Below, piece by piece: positions 1 through 9,700 of a DNA stretch of 64,000 nucleotides. Under the pieces are notes generated by a model that was not told where the DNA came from, searched no databases, and saw nothing but the letters and a program-made list of their open reading frames with translations. The stretch comes from Leptospira andrefontaineae (GTDB lineage: Bacteria > Spirochaetota > Leptospiria > Leptospirales > Leptospiraceae). Each line of letters opens with the position of its first letter. Position 1 is the stretch's first letter. The stretch covers positions 396,373-460,372 of the forward strand of contig NZ_RQEY01000010.1 in the NCBI RefSeq assembly GCF_004770105.1, written 5' to 3'. The translations under genes were made by a program, and so were the position numbers.

Positions 1-143
1 ATATGCCTGATCGAGTTTTCTCAAGAATGTTCCAAGGCACCGCATTTCCTGTGGATATCATTCTGAAAGTTCTGGAAGAGAACCAAAAACGAGGAAAAGA
101 AATCAGGAAACGACTCAAAAAAGAGAAATTGAAATCCGAGTAA
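1..143 (+). CDS. 3' end of a hypothetical protein (partial)
   Basis: An open frame enters from the left edge and stops with TAA at 141-143. The visible 46 residues begin with an in-frame ATG at position 3 and end in a very basic tail (EIRKRLKKEKLKSE), as in a charged C-terminal helix. No ribosome binding site can be judged because the upstream DNA is outside the window, so it may be the C-terminus of a longer protein or a complete tiny one. The family is not recognised. Confidence 0.4.
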   Translation, partial: MPDRVFSRMFQGTAFPVDIILKVLEENQKRGKEIRKRLKKEKLKSE

Positions 144-219
144 GTTTATTTTTTGCTCGCATTAATCCGATTCAAGTTCGATCCTATGCTCCGTCAATCT
201 TTGCATATAGGAGTGTAGG

Positions 220-651
220 ATGGAATCTTCTTGGCAGGTCTTTGCGATCGTCTCAGTACTTCTGTTTTTAAAATTACTTTCCACTTCCATCGTTCAGGGT
301 CTGGTCCGGATCAAAACCAAAACATTTCGTTGGAAAGAAGACGCAGAATTTTTTACCAATTCATTTCCGGCCACAGACGATCATACGATAGTCGCCACTG
401 CTAATGGAGTATTCAGGAACGATTTGGAGAATATTCCAATTTTCTTATTCTTGCTGATCGGATATATTCAGACTTATAGCTGGCACGAGGGGACTATAAT
501 CTATTCCGGGATATTTATAGTTTCCAGAATACTTCATGCGATTTTTTATTTTCTTCATAAACAACCCTGGAGAAATATCGCATACGATCTTGGAATTTTG
601 AGTATGCTACTACTGTCCGGACATATCATACATTCCGTATTTTTAGCCTGA
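220..651 (+). CDS. MAPEG family membrane protein
   Basis: This 143-residue protein has about four hydrophobic segments and the MAPEG signature RNDLENIPIFLFL near residues 65-77, the part that in eicosanoid and glutathione-metabolism enzymes forms the trimeric membrane core. Bacterial MAPEG proteins are usually small membrane-bound glutathione transferases or peroxidases, but the substrate here is unknown. The ATG at 220 follows AGGAG at a good distance. A soluble GST-like gene lies 117 bp downstream on the same strand, so both may serve detoxification; this is inference from adjacency. The family call is firm and the exact reaction is not known. Confidence 0.85.
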   Translation: MESSWQVFAIVSVLLFLKLLSTSIVQGLVRIKTKTFRWKEDAEFFTNSFPATDDHTIVATANGVFRNDLENIPIFLFLLIGYIQTYSWHEGTIIYSGIFIVSRILHAIFYFLHKQPWRNIAYDLGILSMLLLSGHIIHSVFLA

Positions 652-768
652 TCACAAGATTCTTTCGTAAAAATAAAAGGATTTGTTCCAAAAGAATCCT
701 GCCAAAAGTCTAAAAACTAAAGTCCAAACCATATCCGGACCTTTCCGGCCGAATCAAAGGAGATTCAT

Positions 769-1386
769 TTGATCGAATTATATACCGCAGGGACGCCTAA
801 CGGAAAAAAAGCTTCTATTATGTTAGAAGAATTAGGGATCCCTTATACAGTACATCCAATCGACTTCAGCAAATTAGAACAAAAAGAAGAATGGTATCTA
901 AAAATCAATCCGAACGGCAGGATCCCTGCCATTGTAGACAAAGACAATGGGGATTTTCCGGTTTTTGAATCGGGAGCCATTCTGATCTATCTCGCAGAAA
1001 AATACGGAAAATTTTTACCTAAGGATCCAAAAGAAAGATCTACTGCAATCCAATGGCTCATGTTCCAAATGGGTGGAGTCGGCCCTATGCAAGGACAGGC
1101 AAATCACTTCGTTAAGTTTGCTCCCGAAAGAATTCCTTACGCAATGAACCGTTATATAGATGAAACAAAACGCCTATATTCCGTTTTGGAAAGACGCCTT
1201 AAAGAATCAGAATACCTTGCAGGAAGTGAATTGAGTATTGCGGATATCGCCACCTGGCCTTGGGTAAAAGCAAGATCATATATTGATCTTTCACTCGACG
1301 ATTATCCAAAACTCAAAGCATGGGAAGAAAAATTAGGAGCAAGACCGGCTTTTATCAAAGGAAGTGAAGTCCCTAAAAAGTCTTAA
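769..1386 (+). CDS. Glutathione S-transferase family protein (YfcG/YghU-like)
   Basis: The 205-residue protein has an N-terminal thioredoxin-like domain (about 1-82) with the TPNGKK motif at residues 9-14, where the Thr and Asn of YfcG/YghU proteins hold glutathione, then a cis-Pro (GRIPAIV) and the [14 protein letters not shown] segment that binds the gamma-glutamyl group. Residues 90-205 form the all-helical C-terminal domain. Such proteins act as cytoplasmic disulfide-bond reductases using glutathione. Translation starts at TTG (769) behind a strong AAAGGAGA site; no nearby ATG fits better. It lies just after the MAPEG gene and converges on the following minus-strand signalling gene. Confidence 0.88.
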   Translation: MIELYTAGTPNGKKASIMLEELGIPYTVHPIDFSKLEQKEEWYLKINPNGRIPAIVDKDNGDFPVFESGAILIYLAEKYGKFLPKDPKERSTAIQWLMFQMGGVGPMQGQANHFVKFAPERIPYAMNRYIDETKRLYSVLERRLKESEYLAGSELSIADIATWPWVKARSYIDLSLDDYPKLKAWEEKLGARPAFIKGSEVPKKS

Positions 1387-3813
1387 TCATAAAGGAGCCG
1401 CGTCTTTCATCAGAAATGCGGCTCTTTCTTCATTCCCTCCTTTTTTGTAAGCCTTGGCTAAAGCTAGTTTTCCGGAATGATCGAAAGGTTTTCGAAGTCT
1501 GTATCTTTCTCCAAATTCTATCGCTTTTGAAATAGAGCCGTCCTTTCTAAAAAATATGCAGGCAAGTAATAATGCGTCCGTGTCTTCTGGGGAATTTTCT
1601 AAATATTCGGAGACTGCATCCGAAGCCCTAGAATAATCTTTTCTTTTATACGCTTGGATGGCATTTCTTCGCAAAGAAGAATCCGAATCTATCGATTCTG
1701 AATCGTAAGATACGGACAAAAGACTAAAATCATCCGTCAATTCCCCGAAGGAAATTACTGAATCATAAATTTTTTTCAGACTCCCTTCTCCTTCTCGGAC
1801 TCGTTTTAGAAATTCGTTCTCATCCTCGTTTATGATCCGAGAACCGTCCGAGTTTTTGCCAATAAGCAAATCATCTCTTCCATCGGAGCCGAAAAATATA
1901 CTGTCTCCGTTTCTCATTCGAAATACGCCGACTGCAAATTCCGATTCCACATTCTCATATCCTACTTTGAAAATTTGTGTAGGAGGATCTATAAATTCTG
2001 CAACCCCATCTCTGTATAAAACAGGCTTAGGGTGTTCAGCAACCACATAGTAAAATACGCCGGTATCTTCTTCTATTAGCCCCATGGATAAAGAAACAGC
2101 CATCGTTCCGTCGAAAGATACAAACACCGATTGTAATTCCAGAAAACATCCTTGTAACCATTTTTCAGGAGTTGTATCGGAACTTACCGAATGGACATTT
2201 GTCCTAGAGACGACAGACTTGAATACGGTTCCAAGTACGATAGCTCCTCCTGCGCCCTGCATTGATTTACCCATGGCGTCTCCGTTTAGTACTGCGATAT
2301 ATTTTTTATTACGAAGTACTATGTCATAAGAAGCACAGATATCTCCTCCCAATTCACCAGTCCTTTGACGAAATAGGAAAGACTTCTTCTGTTTTTCCAT
2401 AATCTCTACTTTCACGGAACTTTCTAGATGTCGGTTACCTCCTAAAGGTTTAAGAAGTATAGATGTAAGATAATAATCCCCGTCCTGCTGCTCTTTCAAA
2501 TCTCTGACAGTATCTAAAGTATTCGAAAGTTCTTCGGTCCTAAGCTGCACCTTCCCTTCCAAATTCCGATTTAAATCCAAAACCTCTGCTTGGAGCCTAA
2601 CCATTCTATTCGCGAGCACGAATGCCAGAGAAACTATATATAAGAAAAATGTAAAATTAGTGACACTTGGGATATTTAAGATCCCTTGGGAAGCAAACAT
2701 ATCCAGTATTGTACCAAAAACGACTGCGACGAATCCTGCTCCCATATAAACCGCGTCTCGATTTCCTTTTACAATATTGGAAATCTGGATCCAAACTCCC
2801 ACAAAAACCAAAACGGGAAATATGAAAGGTTGTACGATTTTTTTGTTTGCAAAAGTCCAGATTTCTCCATTGGAAAAAAACCAAAGTAAAGGGATCCAAA
2901 AGACAAGCAAAAGAGAGGCGCCTATTCCAACTTTTTCCAGGATTTTACCGAACCTGGACTCTGAACGAGGGAAATACGTTAAGTGAAACAGATAATAAAA
3001 TACGAATGCCGCGTACATAAAGGAGTATTCGGCTCTTTTTAATATCGAAAGAGGGACGCCTAACTCATATTTGAGTTGGTTCCGGTTAAACAGATAAACT
3101 ACCAATAATAGTACAAAAACGGAAAAGTAAAGATGTGAGATCCCTTGGGACTTTCTCAAATATAGAAATAGAAAATAAACTGCTACTGTAGCATAAGCAG
3201 CAAGGAATAATAGATCCAACATCGACCTTAGATAATATTCCTTTCTGATAATAGAACTAGGACCAATAGAAGTGTGGTCTTTTACAATTCCCAATTCTCC
3301 CGAAAAATATCGAGAGATCCTCACAAGAAGAATGTTATCCCCTTTTACTATTTTCCCGGAAGGAATTTCATAAATCCTGACCTTATCGTATGCTTGGGGA
3401 GAAAGTTTTTTAGGATCTCCAGTATTTCCGATCAGCACCCCATTCCAATAAACAAGATCCGAATCGGAAATTGCGCCTAACCTAAGAGAATAAGAAAGAG
3501 TCGGGACCTTGGGAAATTGGATAACTCTGCCGATCCAAACTTCCTTCTTCCCAACAAAATCAGGAGAAATATTCGAAGGAACGGATATCCTTTTCCATTT
3601 AGATTCGGATTGTTTCCACGGAATATCCGTTTTAGAAACTTCCGGGTTTTCTTGGAGAGAAGTCGCAAACCAGATTTTTTCCGTTTCCTTTGCGTCCAAA
3701 GAAGTTTGGAAGAAATCGGAGTCGTTTATTCCCTCGTAAGATCCACAACTCCAAAATATACCTAAAAAAAATGCGGTTAGGATTACATAAGACCTAACGT
3801 GAAAGAGGTGCAT
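1387..3813 (-). CDS. Lipidated 7TM-DISM sensor with SpoIIE (PP2C-type) phosphatase and TPR tail
   Basis: The 808-residue protein starts with a signal sequence and lipobox-like FWSCGS (Cys near 23). It continues with an extracytoplasmic 7TMR-DISMED2-like beta domain (about 40-190), seven membrane spans (about 195-400), a coiled coil (about 405-445) and a SpoIIE/PP2C phosphatase (about 460-690) with metal-binding motifs GDAMGK and GSDGRDD. The end (about 700-805) has TPR-like helices (ALLLACIFFRKDG, ALAKAYKKGG). The fold predicts an envelope sensor that dephosphorylates an anti-anti-sigma or similar serine/threonine phosphoprotein in the cytoplasm. No anti-sigma partner is in the window. It precedes two histidine kinases on the same strand, but the gaps do not prove an operon. 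Confidence 0.87.
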   Translation of the reverse strand: MHLFHVRSYVILTAFFLGIFWSCGSYEGINDSDFFQTSLDAKETEKIWFATSLQENPEVSKTDIPWKQSESKWKRISVPSNISPDFVGKKEVWIGRVIQFPKVPTLSYSLRLGAISDSDLVYWNGVLIGNTGDPKKLSPQAYDKVRIYEIPSGKIVKGDNILLVRISRYFSGELGIVKDHTSIGPSSIIRKEYYLRSMLDLLFLAAYATVAVYFLFLYLRKSQGISHLYFSVFVLLLVVYLFNRNQLKYELGVPLSILKRAEYSFMYAAFVFYYLFHLTYFPRSESRFGKILEKVGIGASLLLVFWIPLLWFFSNGEIWTFANKKIVQPFIFPVLVFVGVWIQISNIVKGNRDAVYMGAGFVAVVFGTILDMFASQGILNIPSVTNFTFFLYIVSLAFVLANRMVRLQAEVLDLNRNLEGKVQLRTEELSNTLDTVRDLKEQQDGDYYLTSILLKPLGGNRHLESSVKVEIMEKQKKSFLFRQRTGELGGDICASYDIVLRNKKYIAVLNGDAMGKSMQGAGGAIVLGTVFKSVVSRTNVHSVSSDTTPEKWLQGCFLELQSVFVSFDGTMAVSLSMGLIEEDTGVFYYVVAEHPKPVLYRDGVAEFIDPPTQIFKVGYENVESEFAVGVFRMRNGDSIFFGSDGRDDLLIGKNSDGSRIINEDENEFLKRVREGEGSLKKIYDSVISFGELTDDFSLLSVSYDSESIDSDSSLRRNAIQAYKRKDYSRASDAVSEYLENSPEDTDALLLACIFFRKDGSISKAIEFGERYRLRKPFDHSGKLALAKAYKKGGNEERAAFLMKDAAPL

Positions 3814-3877
3814 TCATTAATAGACGTTTGGATTTTGAATTCTACTCCCAAAGACAATCCCTAAAGAAAAATTCCAA

Positions 3878-4261
3878 TCAAGGATGTCGATCTATCGCTG
3901 CCCCAATCGCTGCAGCAACAAATAAGATCTGCACATAACGGAGACCTATCTGAACAAAATAATCGCTCACACTCATTCCGCTTAAAGGAAGTAAGATCAC
4001 GAAATCCAAGATCCAATTTTCAATTAGCCAGATCGCACCAATAAAAAGAAAAGTTTTAAACGCAGGCCTTTGAATTCTTTTGGAAAGAAGAAATAGTAAA
4101 TAAGAGCCTGTTGCAGTTCCTACAAGAAGCATCACTGTTTTGAAAGTGAACATATCCACCAGAAGTTTTCTTTCCGGCGAAAAGAAGCCCATAGCCACTA
4201 CGAAAGGGACCAACCAAACTAAAAATCCGAAACTAAGTACTCGAACCAAAATGTTTTTCAT
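3878..4261 (-). CDS. Small hypothetical membrane protein
   Basis: The 127-residue protein has about four hydrophobic stretches (near residues 8-28, 38-58, 70-92 and 103-122) separated by short charged loops, and no soluble domain. It is not recognised as a known family. It starts with ATG at 4261, but no convincing ribosome binding site lies upstream. It sits between the 7TM phosphatase and a PAS histidine kinase on the same strand, so it could be a small integral partner of one of those sensors; this is speculation from position only. Confidence 0.65.
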   Translation of the reverse strand: MKNILVRVLSFGFLVWLVPFVVAMGFFSPERKLLVDMFTFKTVMLLVGTATGSYLLFLLSKRIQRPAFKTFLFIGAIWLIENWILDFVILLPLSGMSVSDYFVQIGLRYVQILFVAAAIGAAIDRHP

Positions 4262-4344
4262 TCAGGAATCTATATATGTTTTCTTTGAAGAGTAAACCAA
4301 TCTTTGGTTGGTAAGAAATAAAAAGTTCCCGATTAGGAATCCGT

Positions 4345-6246
4345 CTAAATCAGGATTTTTTCCGCTAAGGGAAGATGAACCCTGAATGTGGTCCTCCCCG
4401 GAACGGAATCGAAATCTATTTTTCCTTGGTGTCTTTCTACTATCTTTCTGCAAATATCCAAACCCAAACCGCTTCCTTCTCCTTTTTCTTTTGTGGTGAA
4501 GAATGGTTCGAAAATCCGATCTTGGATCTCCTTTGGAACCCCGGGGCCATCATCAGTGACGGAAACGATCAAGTAATCGTCCTTAATATGAGATTCCAGA
4601 TCTAATCTGCCTTGGTAAGAAATCGCTTGGAATGCATTATTGATTAGATTTGCCCAAACCTGAGTCAATTGATCCGCCTGTCCTTTTACAAGCGAATTAT
4701 CCGCAAAATCCCTGCGGATCTCCACTCCTTGTTTTACTTTATTATAATATAGGGTGAGAACAAGATCCATCTGTTCTCTTATATCGATCAGACTAATTCC
4801 AGTATGATCCTGATACACATAAGTTTTTAAAGCTCTAATGACCCTGGCAGCTTTTGAGGCGGCTTCTCTGACTACATTACTATATCTTAAAATTCCAGAT
4901 AAATTATAAGCATTTGCGACTAATGTAGGAAATTTATCTTTATGAATGTCTCTAACTAAATCGGGAATATCCTCTACCCTTATCCCTAATTCAGCCAGGT
5001 TTTCCGAGAGGAATTCAGAAGATGGAAATCCAAGATTTTGTAAAGTTTCTCGGATGATCTTTCTATTTTTCCTTTCTTCGGAAGAATCATAGAAATCAGG
5101 AAAAATACTTCCTTTCGTGAAGATTTTCTTCCAAGCCTCTCTTTCCTGAATATCCAGGTCTGCAAATTCACAGAGTAATTTCTCCCAATCTTGGCGGAAC
5201 ACACTTTGTATTCCTTCGTTAGAAGAAATAATCGCACCTAAAGGAGTGTTCACCTCATGAGCAATACCGGCGATCAATTGCCCGAGCACAGCCATTTTTT
5301 CGGATTGGACTAGCTGTGCCTGCGTAGATTTCAATTCATCCAATGCTAAAAGAAGATCTCTATTCGTATTTTCTAAATAAGTATTTGTTGCTTTTAGCTG
5401 TTCTGTTCTAAGAATTACTTTTTGTTCCAGATCCTCGTTTAGTTGTCGGATCTCTTCTTCCGCTTTTTTCCTTTCTGAAATGTCTCTTACGATTGCTTGC
5501 AGTAGAGCTTTTCCATTCAGAGTTACGGAAGTTAATGTAACCTCTGCATCAAAATTGGTCCTATCCTTTCTGCAATGTAGCCAATCGAAAGTTTGGGGTT
5601 TGCCCGCAAAAGCCGCCTGTATTTTTTGAAATGCTTTTTGAGAAGAAGGAGCACCATCCGGTTGTATCTCAGGAGAAAAATCAACAGGAGAAGCCCCTAT
5701 TATATCTTCTCTTTTACAACCAAACATCTCTTCCGTTTTAGGGTTACATTCTAAAAAGATCTTATCGTCCATGAGAAAGATTGCCTCTCCCGCGGATTCA
5801 AATAATGTCTTAAATTTTACCTCGTGTTCTTCAAGAGCTACTTGGGCGACACGAATGTCAGAAAGTGTCACGGCTAATTTTTCTTCCGTCTTCTTTCTTT
5901 CCGTGAGATCTTCGAAAATCAAAGTAACACCGAAAATCCCAAAGTCATCGAAAAGTGGATTCACTCTGATACGGACCTGCAACAAAAGGCCACTTACTGT
6001 TGTATTATAAGGACCTTCGTAATCGGAAGCTTCTCCTTGGAGACCTTTGCCGATCAATGTGGAAACTCTTGTATCTTTTAAATTAGAATAAGAAAGCCCG
6101 ATGATCTTTTCTCTTCCTGCTCTTAGAAAACGTAGAGAAGAATCGTTTGCTTCTATAATTTTTCCCTGCCTATCGAATATCATGAGACCGATAGGTGATT
6201 GTTCGAATAGATCTCTATATACGTTTTCGCTCTTAGGTCCGTTCAT
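4345..6246 (-). CDS. PAS-domain sensor histidine kinase
   Basis: This soluble kinase has two PAS domains (about residues 8-115 and 143-260), a coiled coil (about 260-315), a dimerisation domain with the phospho-accepting His in GIAHEVNTP (about residue 330), and a HATPase domain with N-box (NLINNAFQA), G1 (DDGPGVP) and G2 (GSGLGLDIC) motifs. About 100 residues are inserted between the His helix and the second DHp helix (AASKAARVIRAL). I chose ATG at 6246; a TTG at 6279 would add 11 residues, and neither has a clear ribosome binding site. No response regulator is adjacent. The downstream half resembles the neighbouring kinase at 6315-8426, suggesting an old duplication. Confidence 0.85.
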   Translation of the reverse strand: MNGPKSENVYRDLFEQSPIGLMIFDRQGKIIEANDSSLRFLRAGREKIIGLSYSNLKDTRVSTLIGKGLQGEASDYEGPYNTTVSGLLLQVRIRVNPLFDDFGIFGVTLIFEDLTERKKTEEKLAVTLSDIRVAQVALEEHEVKFKTLFESAGEAIFLMDDKIFLECNPKTEEMFGCKREDIIGASPVDFSPEIQPDGAPSSQKAFQKIQAAFAGKPQTFDWLHCRKDRTNFDAEVTLTSVTLNGKALLQAIVRDISERKKAEEEIRQLNEDLEQKVILRTEQLKATNTYLENTNRDLLLALDELKSTQAQLVQSEKMAVLGQLIAGIAHEVNTPLGAIISSNEGIQSVFRQDWEKLLCEFADLDIQEREAWKKIFTKGSIFPDFYDSSEERKNRKIIRETLQNLGFPSSEFLSENLAELGIRVEDIPDLVRDIHKDKFPTLVANAYNLSGILRYSNVVREAASKAARVIRALKTYVYQDHTGISLIDIREQMDLVLTLYYNKVKQGVEIRRDFADNSLVKGQADQLTQVWANLINNAFQAISYQGRLDLESHIKDDYLIVSVTDDGPGVPKEIQDRIFEPFFTTKEKGEGSGLGLDICRKIVERHQGKIDFDSVPGRTTFRVHLPLAEKILI

Positions 6247-6314
6247 AAGAATCTGGAAAAAATTCGAAAGCTCGCACAACTCTGTACGAGTGATTTTTCA
6301 TATCAACCTAATAA

Positions 6315-8426
6315 TTAGGACGAGGCTGGGAGGGTAACGTAGAATGTCGTACCTTCTTCCGAACTTACAAATCGGATGGAGCCCCCATGTTCTTCTGCCA
6401 CATTTTTGCAAATATCTAGGCCTAGTCCTGTTCCTTCTCCAGGAGACTTAGTAGTGAAGAATGGATCAAAAATCCTATCTTTGATCTCTGAAGGAACTCC
6501 AGTACCTGTATCTTGGACTGAAATTTCCCAGTATTCACCTTTTCGTTCCGCATCTACGAATATTCTTCCGGAATAATTCATAGCGTGTAATGCGTTAGTG
6601 ATGAGATTGGTCCAGATCAAGTATAATCTTTCCGGATCTCCCGATACTCTTGCGGATTCAGGGATATTTATATCCACAATCACCTTGTTTTTCATTTTAG
6701 AATAATATAATGTAATAATGTTCTCTATTTGCTCTTTAGGGGAAACGGATTCAGAGTGAGGTTTCCAATCTCCTTCTCCAGATGCATAACTTTTTAATGC
6801 TTGGATTACACGAGAGGCTTTGATAGAAGCATCCAAGATCAGTTGGCTGGATCTGGCAATACTAGAAAGAGCAGATGCATTACTTACGATCATCCATCCT
6901 CTTTCCCCTTTGGGGATCTTATCCGCCAATTCTGAAACTTGGTCCGGAGAAATCCCTAGATCGGTCAAAGCATCCGCCATTACTAGAGAATTTTCTATGC
7001 CGACTTCTTTCAGTATAACTTCCGATTTTTTCCTTTTAGATCTTTCTTCCTTGGAGTCGAAATCAGAATTAACTGCACCCCCCTTTTTGAACAGTATTCC
7101 CCAAAATTCTCTCTCTTCTCTATTAAAACTGGAATATTCCTTTAAAAGTTTTTCCCATGGCTCGTTTAGAATAGAACGTATACCTTCGGTGGAAGAGCGA
7201 ATTGCGCCTAACGGAGTATTTAACTCATGTGCAATCCCTGCGATCAATCTTCCTAATACCGCCATTTTTTCGGATCGAACCAAGTTCTCCTGGGTTTTCT
7301 TGAGCTCGTCCATGGCCGTTCTTAGTTTATCGTTAGCAGTCACCAAATAAGTATTAGTAGATCTTAATTCTTCCGTTCTTTCTGCAACTGTGACCTCTAA
7401 TTCTTTATTCGCATTTCGGATCACAAACTCCGCGGTTGCCAGATCCGCAACGAGCAAGCTTTGCCTAAGACTTGCGATCACTACCATTACTCCTGCAGAA
7501 AACCAAATCACTAATCGAATGATCTCGGGAAGGCCAGTGAGAGTTAAGGAAAGAATGATAGCTGCGGAACAAACGATGACTTCCAATAAAGGAAGAATTC
7601 TTAAAAGCCCACTTTCTGTTGCAGATTCTCTTTCAATTTCTCCCGAAGAATTTGGAACCCAGGTCAAAGTTCCATATCCTAAAAGCAAGAGGCTTGCGGA
7701 AAATCCTGCGTTTGTTAAGGTTCCATCGTCTGGAACAGCAATCAAAAATAAAGAATTCCATTGCAACCAACTGATCCCCATTCCTGCCAGTCCGATTATC
7801 AAACATAAAAATGGAAAGTCCGCTTTTAAGCGTAAAGATGGTTTCATCAATACACCTATGCAAGCTGCCGAAAGCATAGATACTGGATAAACCGACAGAG
7901 TTAATAACTGGAACCAAGGCCTATCTTCTTTTTTAGAAAGATATAATACTAAGGTAACTGCAAGAACTGCGATCGCAAGTCCTAAGGCGTCCATAAAGGC
8001 CACCTTCATTCTATTAGTTGGAACTCTATCTTTTAAGAATCTAGCAAAACCGATGGCAAAGAACGGTCCTAACCATGGATAGAATAGGTCGCTTGGTGCA
8101 GGAAAACTATAAAACTTGGAAAGAGCTTGGATATCCCAAACAATCTGGCCAAGAAAATAAGAAAGAAGGCCGAGGAAAAACCAGAACCTGAATCTTTTAG
8201 TTTCTCCTTCTGCAGATTTATAGCCGAACCAAGCCGTGATCGTAGCGATTGCGATAGATGAAGTCCAATGGATATTATCGTAAATCCGTAATAATTCCGT
8301 TTCATCCGTGAAATATATGAGAACAAATAGTATTAGAACGAATATAGATCCTAATGTTATGGAAAGAAATCCTAAATTTCTATCCTTTGAGGAACGAAAT
8401 TCTAGTGTGGAAACCAAGGAATTCAT
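6315..8426 (-). CDS. Membrane-bound sensor histidine kinase
   Basis: The 703-residue protein has an N-terminal half (about 18-325) of roughly nine to ten membrane spans without a large periplasmic loop, then a coiled coil (330-385) and a kinase core. The His is in GIAHELNTP (H400), followed by an unusually long insert before the second DHp helix (IKASRVIQALKSY), then N-box (NLITNALHAM), G1 (DTGTGVP) and G2 (GTGLGLDIC). Membrane-buried input domains of this sort usually sense lipid, small hydrophobic or ion signals; the ligand is unknown. It lies 68 bp upstream of the PAS kinase on the same strand and shares its core architecture. No cognate receiver is seen nearby. Confidence 0.85.
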   Translation of the reverse strand: MNSLVSTLEFRSSKDRNLGFLSITLGSIFVLILFVLIYFTDETELLRIYDNIHWTSSIAIATITAWFGYKSAEGETKRFRFWFFLGLLSYFLGQIVWDIQALSKFYSFPAPSDLFYPWLGPFFAIGFARFLKDRVPTNRMKVAFMDALGLAIAVLAVTLVLYLSKKEDRPWFQLLTLSVYPVSMLSAACIGVLMKPSLRLKADFPFLCLIIGLAGMGISWLQWNSLFLIAVPDDGTLTNAGFSASLLLLGYGTLTWVPNSSGEIERESATESGLLRILPLLEVIVCSAAIILSLTLTGLPEIIRLVIWFSAGVMVVIASLRQSLLVADLATAEFVIRNANKELEVTVAERTEELRSTNTYLVTANDKLRTAMDELKKTQENLVRSEKMAVLGRLIAGIAHELNTPLGAIRSSTEGIRSILNEPWEKLLKEYSSFNREEREFWGILFKKGGAVNSDFDSKEERSKRKKSEVILKEVGIENSLVMADALTDLGISPDQVSELADKIPKGERGWMIVSNASALSSIARSSQLILDASIKASRVIQALKSYASGEGDWKPHSESVSPKEQIENIITLYYSKMKNKVIVDINIPESARVSGDPERLYLIWTNLITNALHAMNYSGRIFVDAERKGEYWEISVQDTGTGVPSEIKDRIFDPFFTTKSPGEGTGLGLDICKNVAEEHGGSIRFVSSEEGTTFYVTLPASS

Positions 8427-8503
8427 GCGGATCAGCGGGGCAAAATCCTACACCTTCAAAAATCGAAGTCCACACTTTTTTATTTCCAAAAGGATGTACC
8501 CCG

Positions 8504-8521
8504 TTGTTGGAGTTCCTACAA
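8504..8521. repeat. Short palindromic intergenic repeat
   Basis: TTGTTGGAGTTCCTACAA, a near-perfect palindrome upstream of the histidine kinase gene and of the same family as the copies at 43284, 45113, 45353 and 49098. Confidence 0.5.
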
Positions 8522-8563
8522 ACGTATTACGACAAGGTTCTTATCATTAGAACAAGTTTAAAT

Positions 8564-9292
8564 TTAATATAAAGTTCGGGCTCCTTTATCAGGTATATGA
8601 GGAAGAAAGTTTAAACTCACAGGAATATATCTACCTCTTACCCAACGAAACATACTCACTGAACTATTCCAAATCCAAGGCATCCAAGTAAAAACATCTT
8701 CATCTTGTCGAAGCATCTTCTTCAAGGTTAAAGAAATCGGTGTGCCTGAAGTGAAAATGAATGTCCTTTCCGAATTAGAAGGTTGAAAATAAGTTTCGCA
8801 GGCAAGATCCACTCTAGATTGGAAATTTGCGAAAGTTTCTATTCCGGGTGGGGTGAAATCCCCTTTTCTCCAAACGGCCAATATCTCCTCGGTTAATTTG
8901 AAAAATAGAGCGGCAGAACGAACTCCACCTTTTAGTCGAACTTTAGAAAATTGTAATAATGATCTTTGGAATTCAGGTCTGGTCCCGGAAAGATGTTCCG
9001 CATACTTCTTCCATAACTCGGAGGGGAATTCATTCCAATTTGCATCAAAAGAATGAAAATCGGGTTCCGCTTTTTGATTGGAATGCACCGAACAAATCCC
9101 TTTCATAAAAAATTCCGCAGTTTCTTTATGCCTTCTCATTGTCCCGGAGATGATCTTATCCGGAAAATCTCCGTTAGAAGCCATGTACTTTCCAAGGGCA
9201 AACGCTTGTTCTTTGCCCTTATCGGTCAATAAATCGTAATCTTCTCCCGTGGAATTCGCCTGCCCGTGGCGAATCAGATATATTACGGACAT
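8564..9292 (-). CDS. Histidine phosphatase family protein
   Basis: The 242-residue protein opens with the histidine phosphatase signature LIRHGQANSTG (RHG at 8-10), which supplies the phosphorylated His, and contains a second Arg in the SGTMRRHKETAEFF segment. The C-terminal motif, normally SHGG with a second catalytic His, reads TSGTP here, so that His is missing. It is the last gene of a tight five-gene operon with an acyl-CoA dehydrogenase and an APH-type kinase, and starts 2 bp after the DUF6285 gene ends. A role in removing phosphate from pathway intermediates is possible but unproven; the substrate is unknown. Confidence 0.82.
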   Translation of the reverse strand: MSVIYLIRHGQANSTGEDYDLLTDKGKEQAFALGKYMASNGDFPDKIISGTMRRHKETAEFFMKGICSVHSNQKAEPDFHSFDANWNEFPSELWKKYAEHLSGTRPEFQRSLLQFSKVRLKGGVRSAALFFKLTEEILAVWRKGDFTPPGIETFANFQSRVDLACETYFQPSNSERTFIFTSGTPISLTLKKMLRQDEDVFTWMPWIWNSSVSMFRWVRGRYIPVSLNFLPHIPDKGARTLY

Positions 9293-9294
9293 AT

Positions 9295-9690
9295 TTATGA
9301 TTCCGTAGTGAATCTAGGATTTACGATCTCTACTTTTTCAATAACGGATTCTTTTATATGTTTCCAGTATTCCGTATCTTCCAAAGATTTTTTTTCCTTC
9401 CGGATAATATCTCTCAGTTCTTCATTCCAAGAAGAAGTCAGATTTTTCTTCTCATTCCAAGTTTTAGGAAGTTCGGTTTTCTTTTTGAGCAAGGAAGAAA
9501 GTCTGGTAAGTTCTTTGTCTAAAGATTCTTCACCTGAGCGTATTTCTCTGGAGATCACTCCGAGCATATTCCAACTTACTAATGTTTTATATGCGAGAAG
9601 GTCCTTATCCCTAAACTCGGGTAGGACCTCTTTCATTAGAAAATCCTGGATTGCTTCCAATAATTCCGTGGCGCTTGGTTTATCCTGCAT
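9295..9690 (-). CDS. DUF6285 family protein (LvaB-like partner of the kinase)
   Basis: The 131-residue helical protein has the N-terminal pattern KPSATELLEAIQDFL followed by YKTLVSWNMLGVISREI, which matches DUF6285 proteins. In known loci this family sits directly next to APH-type phosphotransferases, and in the Pseudomonas levulinate pathway a small protein of this type (LvaB) supports the 4-hydroxyacyl-CoA kinase LvaA. Here it follows the kinase gene by 10 bp, the same arrangement. It has no catalytic motif of its own that I can see. The family call is from memory of the pattern, so moderately confident; its helper role is inference from context. Confidence 0.72.
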   Translation of the reverse strand: MQDKPSATELLEAIQDFLMKEVLPEFRDKDLLAYKTLVSWNMLGVISREIRSGEESLDKELTRLSSLLKKKTELPKTWNEKKNLTSSWNEELRDIIRKEKKSLEDTEYWKHIKESVIEKVEIVNPRFTTES

Positions 9691-9700
9691 AATGATTTCC

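Noticed and set aside
6820..7890. Two long plus-strand open frames (176 and 166 codons)
   Set aside because: They are antisense shadows of the membrane histidine kinase; composition follows the complement of that gene.
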